Assembly (NCBI GenBank): GCA_944380275.1
Contig: CALWHB010000002.1
Location: 31,690-95,689, forward strand
Direction: 5' to 3'
DNA length: 64,000 bases
Source: an uncultured Christensenellaceae bacterium
GTDB taxonomy: Bacteria; Bacillota; Clostridia; Christensenellales; UBA3700
The notes under the pieces were generated by a model, which was not told where the DNA came from, did not search any database, and saw nothing but the letters and a program-made list of their open reading frames with translations. The translations under genes were made by a program, and so were the position numbers. Positions 15,949 through 24,727 of this stretch are shown here, piece after piece (within the stretch, counting starts at the first letter, position 1; each line of letters starts with the position of its first letter).

Positions 15949-17727
15949 ATGACAGATTTGACTTCTAATAAGCAAGTACTGGCTTTCGTAGAAGAAACTC
16001 AGAAACGCTGCCAACCCGACAATATCGTCTGGATTGACGGTTCTCAGGAACTTTACGACAAGCTGACTGCTGAGGCAATCGCTACCGGCGAGATGATTAA
16101 GCTCAACGAGGAACTGCTCCCCGGATGCTTGCTCCACCGCACCAAAGAAAACGACGTTGCCCGCGTTGAGAACAGAACATTTATCTGCTCCCGTACCAAA
16201 GAAGACTGCGGTCCTACCAATAACTGGTGGAAACCCGAAGAGGCTTATGCAACCCTTTACGGTATTCTTGACGGCGCGTACAAGGGCAGAACGATGTACG
16301 TTATCCCGTTCTCCATGGGTCCTGTAGGCGGCGCGCTCTCCAAAATCGGTATTGAAATCACCGACAGCATTTACGTCGTTCTCAACATGAGAATCATGAC
16401 CCGCGTAGGCAAAGACGTACTCAAGGCTCTCGGCGACAGCAACGACTTCGTAAGAGGTACGCATGCTAAATGCGACGTTGACCCTGAAAAGAGATATATC
16501 TGCCAGTTCCCTGAAGACAACGCGATTATTTCGGTAAACAGCGCGTACGGCGGCAACGTTCTTCTGGGCAAGAAGTGTTTCGCTCTTCGTATCGCGTCCT
16601 ATCAGGGCAAGAACGAGAACTGGATGGCAGAGCATATGCTCATCCTCGGTATCGAAAAACCCAACAAAGAAACCGTATATATGGCGGCTGCTTTCCCGTC
16701 CGCATGCGGCAAGACCAACCTGGCAATGCTTATTCCGCCTGAGGGTTACCGCAAGAACGGTTACAAAGTATTCTGCGTAGGCGACGACATCGCATGGATT
16801 AGAAAGGGCAAGGACGGCAGACTTTACGCTATCAACCCTGAGAACGGATTCTTCGGCGTTGCTCCCGGTACCAACCAGAAATCCAACCCCAACGCTCTTG
16901 CTGCTACCAGAAAGAACACAATATTCACCAACGTTTGCCACAATCTGGAGAACAACACGGTATGGTGGGAAGGACTCGACAAGAATCCGCCCGAACATGC
17001 TATCGACTGGAAAGGCAATCCCTGGAACGGCAAGACTTCCACAGAGAAGGGCGCACACCCCAACAGCAGATTTACCGCTCCCGCGGTCAACTGCCCCTGC
17101 ATCAGCCCTGAGTTCGAGAACGGCAACGGCGTTCCGCTCAGCGCGTTCATCTTCGGCGGCAGACGTGCTAAGACGGCTCCGCTCGTATACCAGGCAAAAG
17201 ACTGGGAGAACGGTGTATTCGTCGGCTCTATCATGGCAAGCGAAACCACCGCTGCGGCAGCAGGCGCGGTAGGCGTTGTAAGACGCGACCCGATGGCTAT
17301 GCTCCCGTTCTGCGGTTACAACATGGGCGACTACTGGCAGCACTGGCTCGACATGGGCAAGAGCGTAGACGCAGACAAACAGCCCAAGTTCTTCAACGTA
17401 AACTGGTTCAGAACAGATGACGAAGGTCATTTCATCTGGCCGGGATTCGGTGACAATATGAGAGTCCTCGACTGGATGCTCAAGAGAATCGCCGGAGAGG
17501 TTGAGGCAGAAGAAACCGCTATCGGTTATGTTCCTAAGGCTGAAGACATCAACATCGAAGGCCTCGATATGAGCGTCGACACCGTCAAGGGTCTTCTCGC
17601 TATCGACAAAGAGAACTGGAAGAAAGAAGTCGAAGGCATCAAAGAGTTCTATGCTAAGTTTGGCGACAAGCTCCCCAAAGAGCTGGCTAAGCAGGCTGAA
17701 GAGCTGGAAAACAAACTCAACAAGTAA
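15949..17727 (+). CDS. pckG: Phosphoenolpyruvate carboxykinase (GTP)
   Basis: Interconverts oxaloacetate plus GTP and PEP plus CO2 plus GDP. Length 592 residues and the P-loop AAFPSACGKTNLAML mark the GTP-dependent family; the reactive cysteine lies in that loop. Other conserved blocks are SMGPVGGALSKIGIEITDS, the FVGSIMASETTAAA region and NWFRTDDEGHFIWPGFGDN, which contacts the guanine nucleotide. AAGGAGAA precedes the ATG. The gene has its own strong promoter and a terminator. In fermenting gut anaerobes this enzyme often runs in the carboxylating direction toward oxaloacetate, which would feed the Re-citrate synthase homologue and aspartate aminotransferase of this window; that is inference. 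Confidence 0.96.
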   Translation: MTDLTSNKQVLAFVEETQKRCQPDNIVWIDGSQELYDKLTAEAIATGEMIKLNEELLPGCLLHRTKENDVARVENRTFICSRTKEDCGPTNNWWKPEEAYATLYGILDGAYKGRTMYVIPFSMGPVGGALSKIGIEITDSIYVVLNMRIMTRVGKDVLKALGDSNDFVRGTHAKCDVDPEKRYICQFPEDNAIISVNSAYGGNVLLGKKCFALRIASYQGKNENWMAEHMLILGIEKPNKETVYMAAAFPSACGKTNLAMLIPPEGYRKNGYKVFCVGDDIAWIRKGKDGRLYAINPENGFFGVAPGTNQKSNPNALAATRKNTIFTNVCHNLENNTVWWEGLDKNPPEHAIDWKGNPWNGKTSTEKGAHPNSRFTAPAVNCPCISPEFENGNGVPLSAFIFGGRRAKTAPLVYQAKDWENGVFVGSIMASETTAAAAGAVGVVRRDPMAMLPFCGYNMGDYWQHWLDMGKSVDADKQPKFFNVNWFRTDDEGHFIWPGFGDNMRVLDWMLKRIAGEVEAEETAIGYVPKAEDINIEGLDMSVDTVKGLLAIDKENWKKEVEGIKEFYAKFGDKLPKELAKQAEELENKLNK

Positions 17728-17729
17728 TT

Positions 17730-17800
17730 CCTTTTTCCTGCGGTTAGGAAAAAGGTATCGCCAAAAAATCGCATCCGTCCTTCGGGACGGATGTTTTTTT
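17730..17800 (+). terminator. Tandem hairpins ending the PEP carboxykinase transcript
   Basis: First hairpin: CCTTTTTCCT (17730-17739) with AGGAAAAAGG (17746-17755), two bases after the stop. Second: CATCCGTCC (17772-17780), TTCG tetraloop, GGACGGATG (17785-17793), followed by a T run; this is a textbook terminator. The remaining gap to 18085 shows only a minor GCATGC-containing inverted repeat at 17861-17878. Confidence 0.9.
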
Positions 17801-18085
17801 CTGCGATTATCGGTTTGACTGATAAAAATTCTTTGTGCCGTTTAAATTTTAAAAGCGTAAGCATGCTGCGCGGCATGCAGATTATGATATACGTGAGGGA
17901 TATGAACATGAATTTGCGGACTTTTTGTTTTCTCCGCAGCAAAAATCAATATTAAAATTTGCACGGGGGCGATGCGACCGTCAGTACCCACGCGGCAGAT
18001 AAAGAGTCATTTTACGCATATTTTACACCCGTGCGCGCCTTTGGTAAATTGTTTGTAAAAAGCCTTGAGAATTGATAAAAGGCAA

Positions 18086-18114
18086 TTTACAAAAACACTT
18101 TTATGTAATATATT
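18086..18114 (+). promoter_or_regulatory. Promoter of the MMPL gene, abutting its start codon
   Basis: TTTACA (18086-18091), 17-base spacer, TATATT (18109-18114). Exactly six bases separate the -10 from the ATG, so transcription should begin at the A of the start codon. Confidence 0.6.
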
Positions 18115-18120
18115 TAGAGT

Positions 18121-20421
18121 ATGAAACGCTTTGCAAAATTTATAGTCAAATACAGATTGATTATTCTCGGCGTGATGTTGCTTTTGACAATCGCGTCGCT
18201 TTTTGCATTGGCTTACGTAAACGTAAATTCAGACATACTGTCTTATCTGCCTGACGAAGTCGATATGACTGTAGGTATGAATTTCATGAAGGAAAACTTC
18301 GATATGCAGGGCGACGCAATAATCGGCGTTCAGGGGGCGACTTATGACGATATGCTCGAACTTGTAAAGCTTATCGAAGACAAGGGCGGTACAAAGCAGG
18401 GAGGAATTATCTGGTACGGCTTGCTCAAAGATATGCAGGATATCGACTGGTCGGCTCTCGAAAGTCCGTTTATGCAGGCTATCGTAGATGCTATGCTGGA
18501 CAAATACGGTCTTACTCTTGACAGCCTCAAGGATATGACACAGCAGCTTTCCACAAATCCCGATATAGTCAATTTGTTCCATCCGGATGAAAACACCTAT
18601 CTGCTTATGCTCCAGCTCAATGTGCCCAGTTCTTCAAACGAGGCTATGAATCTGCTGTCAGACATAGAAGATTTTCTCGGAAATAAGGGATTTGAATATG
18701 CTATGGGCGGCAGCACTCAGATAACGCGCGAAATATTTGACAGTACGATTGGAGAGATAGGCAAATACGCCGTAGTCGCAATTCTCGTAATGTTTATAAT
18801 CCTGTTGCTTACGTCAAATTCTCTGATTGACCCGATAGTGTTTATGGCAACGCTGGGCGTTTCCATAATCGTGAATATGGGAACAAATCTGATTTTGCCC
18901 AGTGTATCTGTCGTTACTTATGCTGCGTCGTCTATACTTCAGCTTGCGCTGTCTATGGACTATGCGATATTCCTTATGCACTCTTTTGCGGACGAGCAGA
19001 AGAAAACTCTTGACGACAAGCTGGCGTTGGAAAGGGCAATCCCCAAAACCTTTGCGACCATATCCGCGTCTGCACTCACGACCGTGGGCGGTTTCCTTGC
19101 GTTGTTTGCGATGAGGTTCAAGATAGGTGCAGACCTCGGCATAGTACTTGCAAAGGGCGTTTTCCTCAGTCTTGTAACAGTTATTCTGTTGCAGCCTTGT
19201 CTTATGTTGCTGACAAAGAAAATTGCGCGCAAGACTCAGCACAGGATAGTCGTTCCCAAATTCAAAAACGTCGCGTCTTATGCCGTTACGCACAGAAAAA
19301 CCATAGTTATCATTGCTCTTGCTCTGCTGATTCCCGTTGTAATTATGCAGAACATGGTTCAGCTTACTTATATAAAATTCGTAGAGGAAGACCCCAATCC
19401 GACTGCGATAACTCAAAAGGTTGACGCACTCAGCAATTCGCTCGTAATAATCGTTCCTGCAAAGACAGAAATGCTCAACGGCGAAAGCAATGTCGACGAC
19501 CAGTATGAATTTATAGAAAAGATAAAGGCTCGTGAAGACGTAAATGCCGTAATGGGACTTTTCTCGATGCTGCCGCAGGATTGCGCTGAAGGAATAGTGA
19601 ATCTCGTCAACGACGAAGATATGGGAAGTATGATGCAGAGTTCGGGCATGGATATGTCGATGATTACGGGATTTCTGAACAACGGGTATACTATGTATTC
19701 GGTAATGCTCGACGCAGACCCTGAGTCTGACGAAGGAGCGGTCGCACTCAAAGAAATACGCGCACTTATCGATGAAACCTTCGGGCAGGGAGAATATTAT
19801 ATTACCGGTATGACACAGGCAGTCAGCGACCTTCAGGATATAACGCCGACAGACTTTATGGTGGTTTCAATAGTGTCGATAGCGATAATATTCGTGATAT
19901 TGCTGTTTACGTTGAGGTCGATAAAGATGTCGACTATAGTCGTGCTTGTGATTGAGTTCGGAATTTTCGTCAATCTGTCTATAAGCTATATTTTAGGGCA
20001 GAGCGTAAACTTCATGGCGTATATTATACTAAGCTCCATACAGCTCGGCGCGACGGTTGACTATGCTATTTTGTATGCCGTAAAGTATCAGAAATATCTT
20101 GGACAGCGTTCTGCAAGAGAGGCGGCTTATAGCGCGCTTACAGAAAGCGGTGTGTCCATAATGACTTCTGTCGCAATTCTTGCCGGATGTTGTATTTCCG
20201 TATCGCTTATAACGTCAAACATTATAGTCAGCGAAATCACTATGATGATTGCACGCGGTTCTATAATAAGCGGCGTTCTCGTCATGGTGCTGCTGCCTGC
20301 ATTGTTGATAATTTCAACGGGAAATCAAAAACTCGAAAGACGAAGTATCAGAAAACTGCAGGACAAAATATTCAGGAAGGATTACAATAAAAAGGCTGAC
20401 GGCGGACAGCAGAATTCATAA
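18121..20421 (+). CDS. MMPL/RND superfamily transporter
   Basis: A 766-residue polytopic membrane protein with the RND pattern: one N-terminal transmembrane helix, a large extracytoplasmic loop (about 35-200), a block of about five helices (205-370) that includes the conserved SMDYAIFLMHSF stretch, a second helix at about 390, a second loop, and a final helix block with GATVDYAILYAVKY. The Asp-Tyr-Ala-Ile motifs in both halves belong to the proton relay region. Family members export lipids, polyketides or peptides; the substrate here is unknown. There is no Shine-Dalgarno, and a good promoter ends six bases before the ATG, so the message appears leaderless. No accessory protein gene is adjacent. 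Confidence 0.9.
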   Translation: MKRFAKFIVKYRLIILGVMLLLTIASLFALAYVNVNSDILSYLPDEVDMTVGMNFMKENFDMQGDAIIGVQGATYDDMLELVKLIEDKGGTKQGGIIWYGLLKDMQDIDWSALESPFMQAIVDAMLDKYGLTLDSLKDMTQQLSTNPDIVNLFHPDENTYLLMLQLNVPSSSNEAMNLLSDIEDFLGNKGFEYAMGGSTQITREIFDSTIGEIGKYAVVAILVMFIILLLTSNSLIDPIVFMATLGVSIIVNMGTNLILPSVSVVTYAASSILQLALSMDYAIFLMHSFADEQKKTLDDKLALERAIPKTFATISASALTTVGGFLALFAMRFKIGADLGIVLAKGVFLSLVTVILLQPCLMLLTKKIARKTQHRIVVPKFKNVASYAVTHRKTIVIIALALLIPVVIMQNMVQLTYIKFVEEDPNPTAITQKVDALSNSLVIIVPAKTEMLNGESNVDDQYEFIEKIKAREDVNAVMGLFSMLPQDCAEGIVNLVNDEDMGSMMQSSGMDMSMITGFLNNGYTMYSVMLDADPESDEGAVALKEIRALIDETFGQGEYYITGMTQAVSDLQDITPTDFMVVSIVSIAIIFVILLFTLRSIKMSTIVVLVIEFGIFVNLSISYILGQSVNFMAYIILSSIQLGATVDYAILYAVKYQKYLGQRSAREAAYSALTESGVSIMTSVAILAGCCISVSLITSNIIVSEITMMIARGSIISGVLVMVLLPALLIISTGNQKLERRSIRKLQDKIFRKDYNKKADGGQQNS

Positions 20422-20604
20422 CGGTAAGACGCGGCAGACACAGTCTGTATTACGGCAGCATCGGTCGTCAGTTATAAATTTTTTGCTCGCAATCAATCTG
20501 TTTCGTTTGAGAGGAAAAAACTTGCCCGTTATGATGTTGAACAGCGGTGAAGTCATGAGATTTTAAAAGACGTGTAAATTTTATATATCGGTAAATATAA
20601 TAAG

Positions 20605-20634
20605 AAAAACTCCCCTGCGAAAGGGGAGTTTTTT
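20605..20634. terminator. Bidirectional terminator between the MMPL gene and serA
   Basis: AAAAACTCCCC (20605-20615) with GGGGAGTTTTT (20623-20633), small loop, T run on the plus side and A run on the other. Confidence 0.88.
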
Positions 20635-20685
20635 ATCTGTCGGACATTGCGTCCGGATTTTGATTCAATTGACTTTGGACTTTTA

Positions 20686-21846
20686 TCAGTCAAAGACTCT
20701 TACTTTTATAAAACCTTCCTGGCTCTGCATCTGCTTTATTGTTTCTTCATCAACCTTTGCGTCTACGTCAAGCAGCATATATCCTATTTCGCCTTTGGAT
20801 GCAGATACGAGGTTTGCGATGTTGATGCCTTTCTTTGCGATGAAAGAGGTCGCGGTAGCAATCATGTTTGCGACGTTCTTGTGCAGAATGCTTACGCGGC
20901 AAACGCCCGTTCTCGGTGCGGATGCAGAAGGGAAGTTGACGCTGTTTACGACATTTCCGTTTTCAAGGAAATCCTTGAGCTGGCGCGCAGCCATAACCGC
21001 GCAGTTGTCTTCAGCCTCCGGAGTGGATGCTCCCAGGTGAGGGATGGTGATTATGTTGTCAATGCCGAGGAGTTCGGTTTTGGGAAGGTCGGTTACGTAT
21101 CTGCCCACTTTGCCGTTCTTTACTGCGTCTACGACGTCAGCATTGTTTACCAGTTCGCCTCTTGCGAAGTTGAGGATAACCACGCCCGTCTTCATAGAGT
21201 TGATGCTCTGTTCGTTGATAATGTTTTTGGTCTGTTCTGTTGCGGGGACGTGCAGAGTGATGTAGTCTGATTCTGCAAACAGCTGATTTACATCGGTGAT
21301 GTGAACGACGTTTTTGTCAAGCATAAGAGCACCGTCAACGCTGAGGTAGGGGTCGTAACCGAGTACCGTCATACCCAGTTCTATTGCGATGTTCGCGACC
21401 AGTCTGCCGATTGCGCCCAGACCCACGATGCCCAGCGTCTTGCCTTGGATTTCCTGACCGACGAAAGCTTTTTTGCCTTTTTCTACCTGCTTATCCACGT
21501 CATCGCCTTTGAGGGATTGAGTCCAGTTTATACCCTGAACGATTTTACGGCTGCCCAGGAGCATACCTGCGATTACGAGTTCTTTTACCGCGTTTGCGTT
21601 CGCGCCGGGGGTGTTGAACACGCAGATGCCTTTTGCAGTCATCTTATCGATAGGAATATTGTTTACGCCTGCGCCTGCGCGTGCGACCGCCTGTACGCTT
21701 GCGGGAACTTCGTATTCGTGCATAGAGAAACTTCTGAGAAGAATCGCCTGGGGATTGCTTACGTCAGAACCCACCGTGTAGGACTGTTCCGGCAGTATAC
21801 TTTTGACTTTGGGGCTTATTTCGTTGAGTTTGAGTATGTTTATCAT
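20686..21846 (-). CDS. serA: D-3-phosphoglycerate dehydrogenase
   Basis: NAD-dependent first enzyme of serine synthesis. 386 residues: substrate-binding part with GAGVNNIPID and NTPGANANAVKEL, Rossmann domain with GIVGLGAIGRLVA near residue 142, the catalytic region NFARGELVN and the IPHLGASTPEAE histidine motif, and a C-terminal ACT domain (about 315-386) that in homologues gives feedback control by serine. ATG 21846 is preferred over an in-frame GTG nine bases upstream because AGGTGA fits it. It follows serC by 19 bases in one operon. Confidence 0.95.
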   Translation of the reverse strand: MINILKLNEISPKVKSILPEQSYTVGSDVSNPQAILLRSFSMHEYEVPASVQAVARAGAGVNNIPIDKMTAKGICVFNTPGANANAVKELVIAGMLLGSRKIVQGINWTQSLKGDDVDKQVEKGKKAFVGQEIQGKTLGIVGLGAIGRLVANIAIELGMTVLGYDPYLSVDGALMLDKNVVHITDVNQLFAESDYITLHVPATEQTKNIINEQSINSMKTGVVILNFARGELVNNADVVDAVKNGKVGRYVTDLPKTELLGIDNIITIPHLGASTPEAEDNCAVMAARQLKDFLENGNVVNSVNFPSASAPRTGVCRVSILHKNVANMIATATSFIAKKGINIANLVSASKGEIGYMLLDVDAKVDEETIKQMQSQEGFIKVRVFD

Positions 21847-21865
21847 TTTATTCACCTGTGTAGTC

Positions 21866-22939
21866 TTATTTGTTTTCGAGTTCGAATTTCTTCATAAATT
21901 CGATAAGAGTCTTTACGCCTTCGACAGGCATAGCGTTGTAGATAGACGCGCGCATGCCGCCGACGAGCTTGTGTCCCTTTATTGAGAGCAGACCGTTCTT
22001 TGCCGCCTCTGCGACGAACTTTGCGTCAAGGTCCTTGTCACCGGTTACGAAGGGGACGTTCATGAGAGAGCGGTCCTCTTTGTTTACATAGTTGTGATAG
22101 AAAGAGCTGTTGTCGATAAAGTCGTACAGCAGTCCCGCTTTGTACTCGTTGACTTTCTGAATTTCTTTTACGCCGCCCATTTTCTTGAGATAACGCAGGT
22201 TGAGCATAGCCATATATATGGAGAAACACGGGGGAGTATTGTAAAGACTCTCGGCGTCTGCCTGAGTACTCCATTTAAGCATTGTGGGGCAGATGGACTG
22301 TTCTTTTCCGATGAGGTCTTTGCGTACGATGACAATGGTAACGCCTGCAGGAGCGACGTTCTTCTGCGCGCCTGCGTACATTACGCCGTATTTGCTGACG
22401 TCCATGACTTCGCTGAGGATGTTTGAAGAAACGTCTGCGACGAGAACACCGCTCTTGGGCGTGGGAAGAGAAGTGTAGCGCGTACCGAATATAGTGTTGT
22501 TCTGCGTTATGTACAGATAATCCGCGTTGTCGGAGAGCGTAAGCTCTTTGGGGATATAGGTGTATGTTTTGTCTTCTGAGGACGCAGCCAGTCTGATGTC
22601 ACCGTAAGGTTTAGCGGCTTTGTAAGCCTTCTTTGCGAAGTTGCCGGTTACGACGTAATCCGCAACGCCTGAACCGCTGAGCAGGTTGAGGGGGATAGCG
22701 TCAAACTGCTGCGACGCGCCGCCCTGAACGAGCAGTATTTTGTAGTTGTCGGGAACGTTCATCAATTCTCTGAGAAGAGAGAGGCACTCCTGGTGAATAG
22801 CGTCGTACTGTTTGCTGCGGTGGCTCATTTCTGTAACGCTCATGCCGCATCCCTGGTAATCGACAAAATCTGCCTGTGCCTGTTGAAGAACCTCAAGCGG
22901 GAGCATTGAGGGTCCCGCGGAAAAATTGTAAGCTCTCAT
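21866..22939 (-). CDS. serC: Phosphoserine aminotransferase
   Basis: PLP enzyme making 3-phosphoserine from 3-phosphohydroxypyruvate. The opening YNFSAGPSMLPLEVL, the PLP region ADVSSNILS and the Schiff-base lysine in GAQKNVAPAG are diagnostic; length 357 is normal. AAGGAAG precedes the ATG. First gene of the serC-serA operon; the phosphatase serB is not in the window. Confidence 0.96.
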   Translation of the reverse strand: MRAYNFSAGPSMLPLEVLQQAQADFVDYQGCGMSVTEMSHRSKQYDAIHQECLSLLRELMNVPDNYKILLVQGGASQQFDAIPLNLLSGSGVADYVVTGNFAKKAYKAAKPYGDIRLAASSEDKTYTYIPKELTLSDNADYLYITQNNTIFGTRYTSLPTPKSGVLVADVSSNILSEVMDVSKYGVMYAGAQKNVAPAGVTIVIVRKDLIGKEQSICPTMLKWSTQADAESLYNTPPCFSIYMAMLNLRYLKKMGGVKEIQKVNEYKAGLLYDFIDNSSFYHNYVNKEDRSLMNVPFVTGDKDLDAKFVAEAAKNGLLSIKGHKLVGGMRASIYNAMPVEGVKTLIEFMKKFELENK

Positions 22940-22985
22940 ATATATACTTCCTTTATTAAATATTTTTAAATAAATATTAATTTAT

Positions 22986-23014
22986 ATTATACGCTCATAT
23001 ATGCGCGCGCGCAA
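22986..23014 (-). promoter_or_regulatory. Promoter of serCA
   Basis: Minus strand TTGCGC (23014-23009), 17-base spacer, TATAAT (22991-22986); leader about 40-45 bases. Confidence 0.5.
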
Positions 23015-23088
23015 CAACTTTTGAACAAAGTTTGTGAATATTTTGCCAAAATTTTCTATATACTATCAAAAACGTAACGGAGGGAGTT

Positions 23089-23802
23089 ATGAGAGCAGTG
23101 ATAATGGCTGGAGGTGTCGGCAGCAGGCTCAGACCGTTAACCGACAGGATACCAAAGCCTATGGTTAAAATTATAGACAAACCGGTGCTGGAATACACGG
23201 TAGAGCAGCTGGCGCGATGCGGAGTCAAGGACATAGCGATGACTCTTTGTTACCGTCCTTCAGTAATAATAAGACATTTCGGCAACGGTTCGGCGTGGGG
23301 TGTGAATATTGAGTATTTTATAGAAAAAACGCCTTTAGGAACGGCGGGAGGAGTAGCTGCCGCTGCTAAAGGTGCAGACGGCCCCGTACTTGTAGTAAGC
23401 GGAGATGCGTTTACGGATATGGATTTTTCAAAGTTAGCAGACTTTTACTTTAAAAGCGGCGCGCTTGCTGCGATGGCTGTAAAAGAGGTGGCTGACCCGT
23501 CAGCGTTCGGCGTCGTGGTATCTGATAAAAACGGCAGAGTTCTGCGCTTTGAAGAAAAGCCGCTCAATCCCGTTTCGCATACGGTGAATACGGGAGTTTA
23601 CGTTATGGATAAAGCGGCTTTAAGCATGGTGCCTGAAAACACAAAGTACGATTTTGCTAAAGACTTGTTTCCCAGGCTGTTGGGCAAGCTTTATGCGTTT
23701 GAAACAGACTGTTACTGGTCTGACATAGGCACGCTTTCGTCTTATTATCTGACAAACAACGACGTCGCGCTCAATGCCTCTAAATTCGGAATTTGCATAT
23801 AA
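23089..23802 (+). CDS. Sugar-1-phosphate nucleotidyltransferase
   Basis: A 237-residue single-domain nucleotidyltransferase. The start AVIMAGGVGSRLRPLT with IPKPM is the nucleotide-binding signature, VVSGDAFTDMD provides the metal-binding Asp, and FEEKP and NTGVYVMD complete the fold. It resembles the N-terminal half of mannose-1-phosphate guanylyltransferases and the glucose-1-phosphate thymidylyl/uridylyl group, but lacks the beta-helix acyltransferase or phosphomannomutase domains sometimes attached. The exact nucleotide and sugar cannot be told. GGAGGGAG precedes the ATG. Monocistronic, divergent from serCA. Confidence 0.85.
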   Translation: MRAVIMAGGVGSRLRPLTDRIPKPMVKIIDKPVLEYTVEQLARCGVKDIAMTLCYRPSVIIRHFGNGSAWGVNIEYFIEKTPLGTAGGVAAAAKGADGPVLVVSGDAFTDMDFSKLADFYFKSGALAAMAVKEVADPSAFGVVVSDKNGRVLRFEEKPLNPVSHTVNTGVYVMDKAALSMVPENTKYDFAKDLFPRLLGKLYAFETDCYWSDIGTLSSYYLTNNDVALNASKFGICI

Positions 23803-23916
23803 TATAAATATTTATGCGCGACCTGACAGTGTATGCGACAGCAGGTTCGGCGCGGCTGCAGTTTTTACGCGACAGCAAATTTGCGCTATAACAATTTACA
23901 CGACTGCATATAAAAA

Positions 23917-23945
23917 CGACCTTGCCGTGAGGGAAGGTCGCTTTT
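23917..23945. terminator. Terminator between the nucleotidyltransferase and zinc-ribbon genes
   Basis: CGACCTT (23917-23923) with AAGGTCG (23934-23940), flanked by AAAAA and CTTTT. Confidence 0.65.
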
Positions 23946-23974
23946 GGATTTTGTAGCAGTCGATAAATCAGTCG

Positions 23975-24499
23975 TCAGATTTTTTGTTCGTCTGAAAGTT
24001 TTTTGCCGCATTTGTCGCAGAAGTTTGCGTCTGCGTCAAGGCTTGCGCCGCAATGAGGACATGTCTTTGAGAGTGCCGCGCCGCATTTTTTGCAGAAAGC
24101 CGAATCCTTATCGTTCAACGACCCGCAAACGGGGCATATCGGAGCGTCGCTGTTTTTTACGGCGTTGCTTATAGCTGATATTCCCGGCTGAATCTGCTTG
24201 CCCGCCTCGTTGAATACGGGTGTGGTTTCGTGCATATTATAGCGCATTATCTCTTTGCGGAAACCTGCCAGCGTGAACATACCGCCGAAAGCCATCGCAG
24301 GAAGACCTATAAACAGGCACCAGAATTTCGTGGGTTGTTCAAAATTGCTCGCGCTTGAAATAAAATCAGCAAATCCGATGATTGCGAATACCAATCCCGC
24401 GACTATCACAATAGGTCCGATAATTTTAAAAATCGTCTTAACCTTTTTGTGGTTGTGCAGCTGTTTTTCTTCAAGGTCTTTTTTTTCTTCTTCGTTCAT
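23975..24499 (-). CDS. Membrane protein with C-terminal double zinc ribbon
   Basis: 174 residues. A charged N-terminus rich in Glu/Lys, two transmembrane segments (about 25-47 and 58-80, the latter with GLPAMAFGGMFTLAGF), then a C-terminal part with four CxxC knuckles (CPVCG, CKKCG, CPHCG, CDKCG), i.e. two zinc ribbons of the type named zinc-ribbon or double zinc ribbon domain. Function unknown. The longer reading frame starts upstream in the promoter; ATG 24499 with AAGGAGG is chosen. A similar layout is found in the protein at 46478, so the two are likely paralogues. Confidence 0.85.
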   Translation of the reverse strand: MNEEEKKDLEEKQLHNHKKVKTIFKIIGPIVIVAGLVFAIIGFADFISSASNFEQPTKFWCLFIGLPAMAFGGMFTLAGFRKEIMRYNMHETTPVFNEAGKQIQPGISAISNAVKNSDAPICPVCGSLNDKDSAFCKKCGAALSKTCPHCGASLDADANFCDKCGKKLSDEQKI

Positions 24500-24523
24500 A
24501 AAAGCCTCCTTCTTCTTATTAAA

Positions 24524-24551
24524 ATTATACCAATAAGACAAAATTTGTCAA
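24524..24551 (-). promoter_or_regulatory. Promoter of the zinc-ribbon membrane protein gene
   Basis: Consensus TTGACA (24551-24546) and TATAAT (24529-24524) with 16 bases between. Confidence 0.7.
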
Positions 24552-24622
24552 TACCGAAATGAACGCTAAGACAAAAAACGTCAATACTTTTAAAGCCGCG
24601 CCTCAGTCAGAGGCGTTATTAA

Positions 24623-24651
24623 TTGACATAGGAATATTATTTAATTATAAT
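24623..24651 (+). promoter_or_regulatory. Consensus sigma-A promoter of the rnj operon
   Basis: Perfect TTGACA (24623-24628) and TATAAT (24646-24651), 17-base spacer. A short CGCCTC/GAGGCG hairpin at 24599-24615 lies just upstream. Confidence 0.8.
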
Positions 24652-24727
24652 ATATGTGTGTAATTATGCGTTTGAGCGTTATATATGCGTATCCGCATAA
24701 TTCTGACAGATAAATACGGAGGCTGTA

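Noticed and set aside
15943-17430. 495-codon open frame on the minus strand
   Set aside because: It is antisense to the PEP carboxykinase gene, has no recognisable domain, and arises from codon bias of the real gene. The same applies to the 473-codon frame antisense to tyrS (59496-60917).
17861-17878. GCATGC-containing inverted repeat as regulatory site
   Set aside because: Short, not next to a promoter, and of a type expected by chance in a region of this size.
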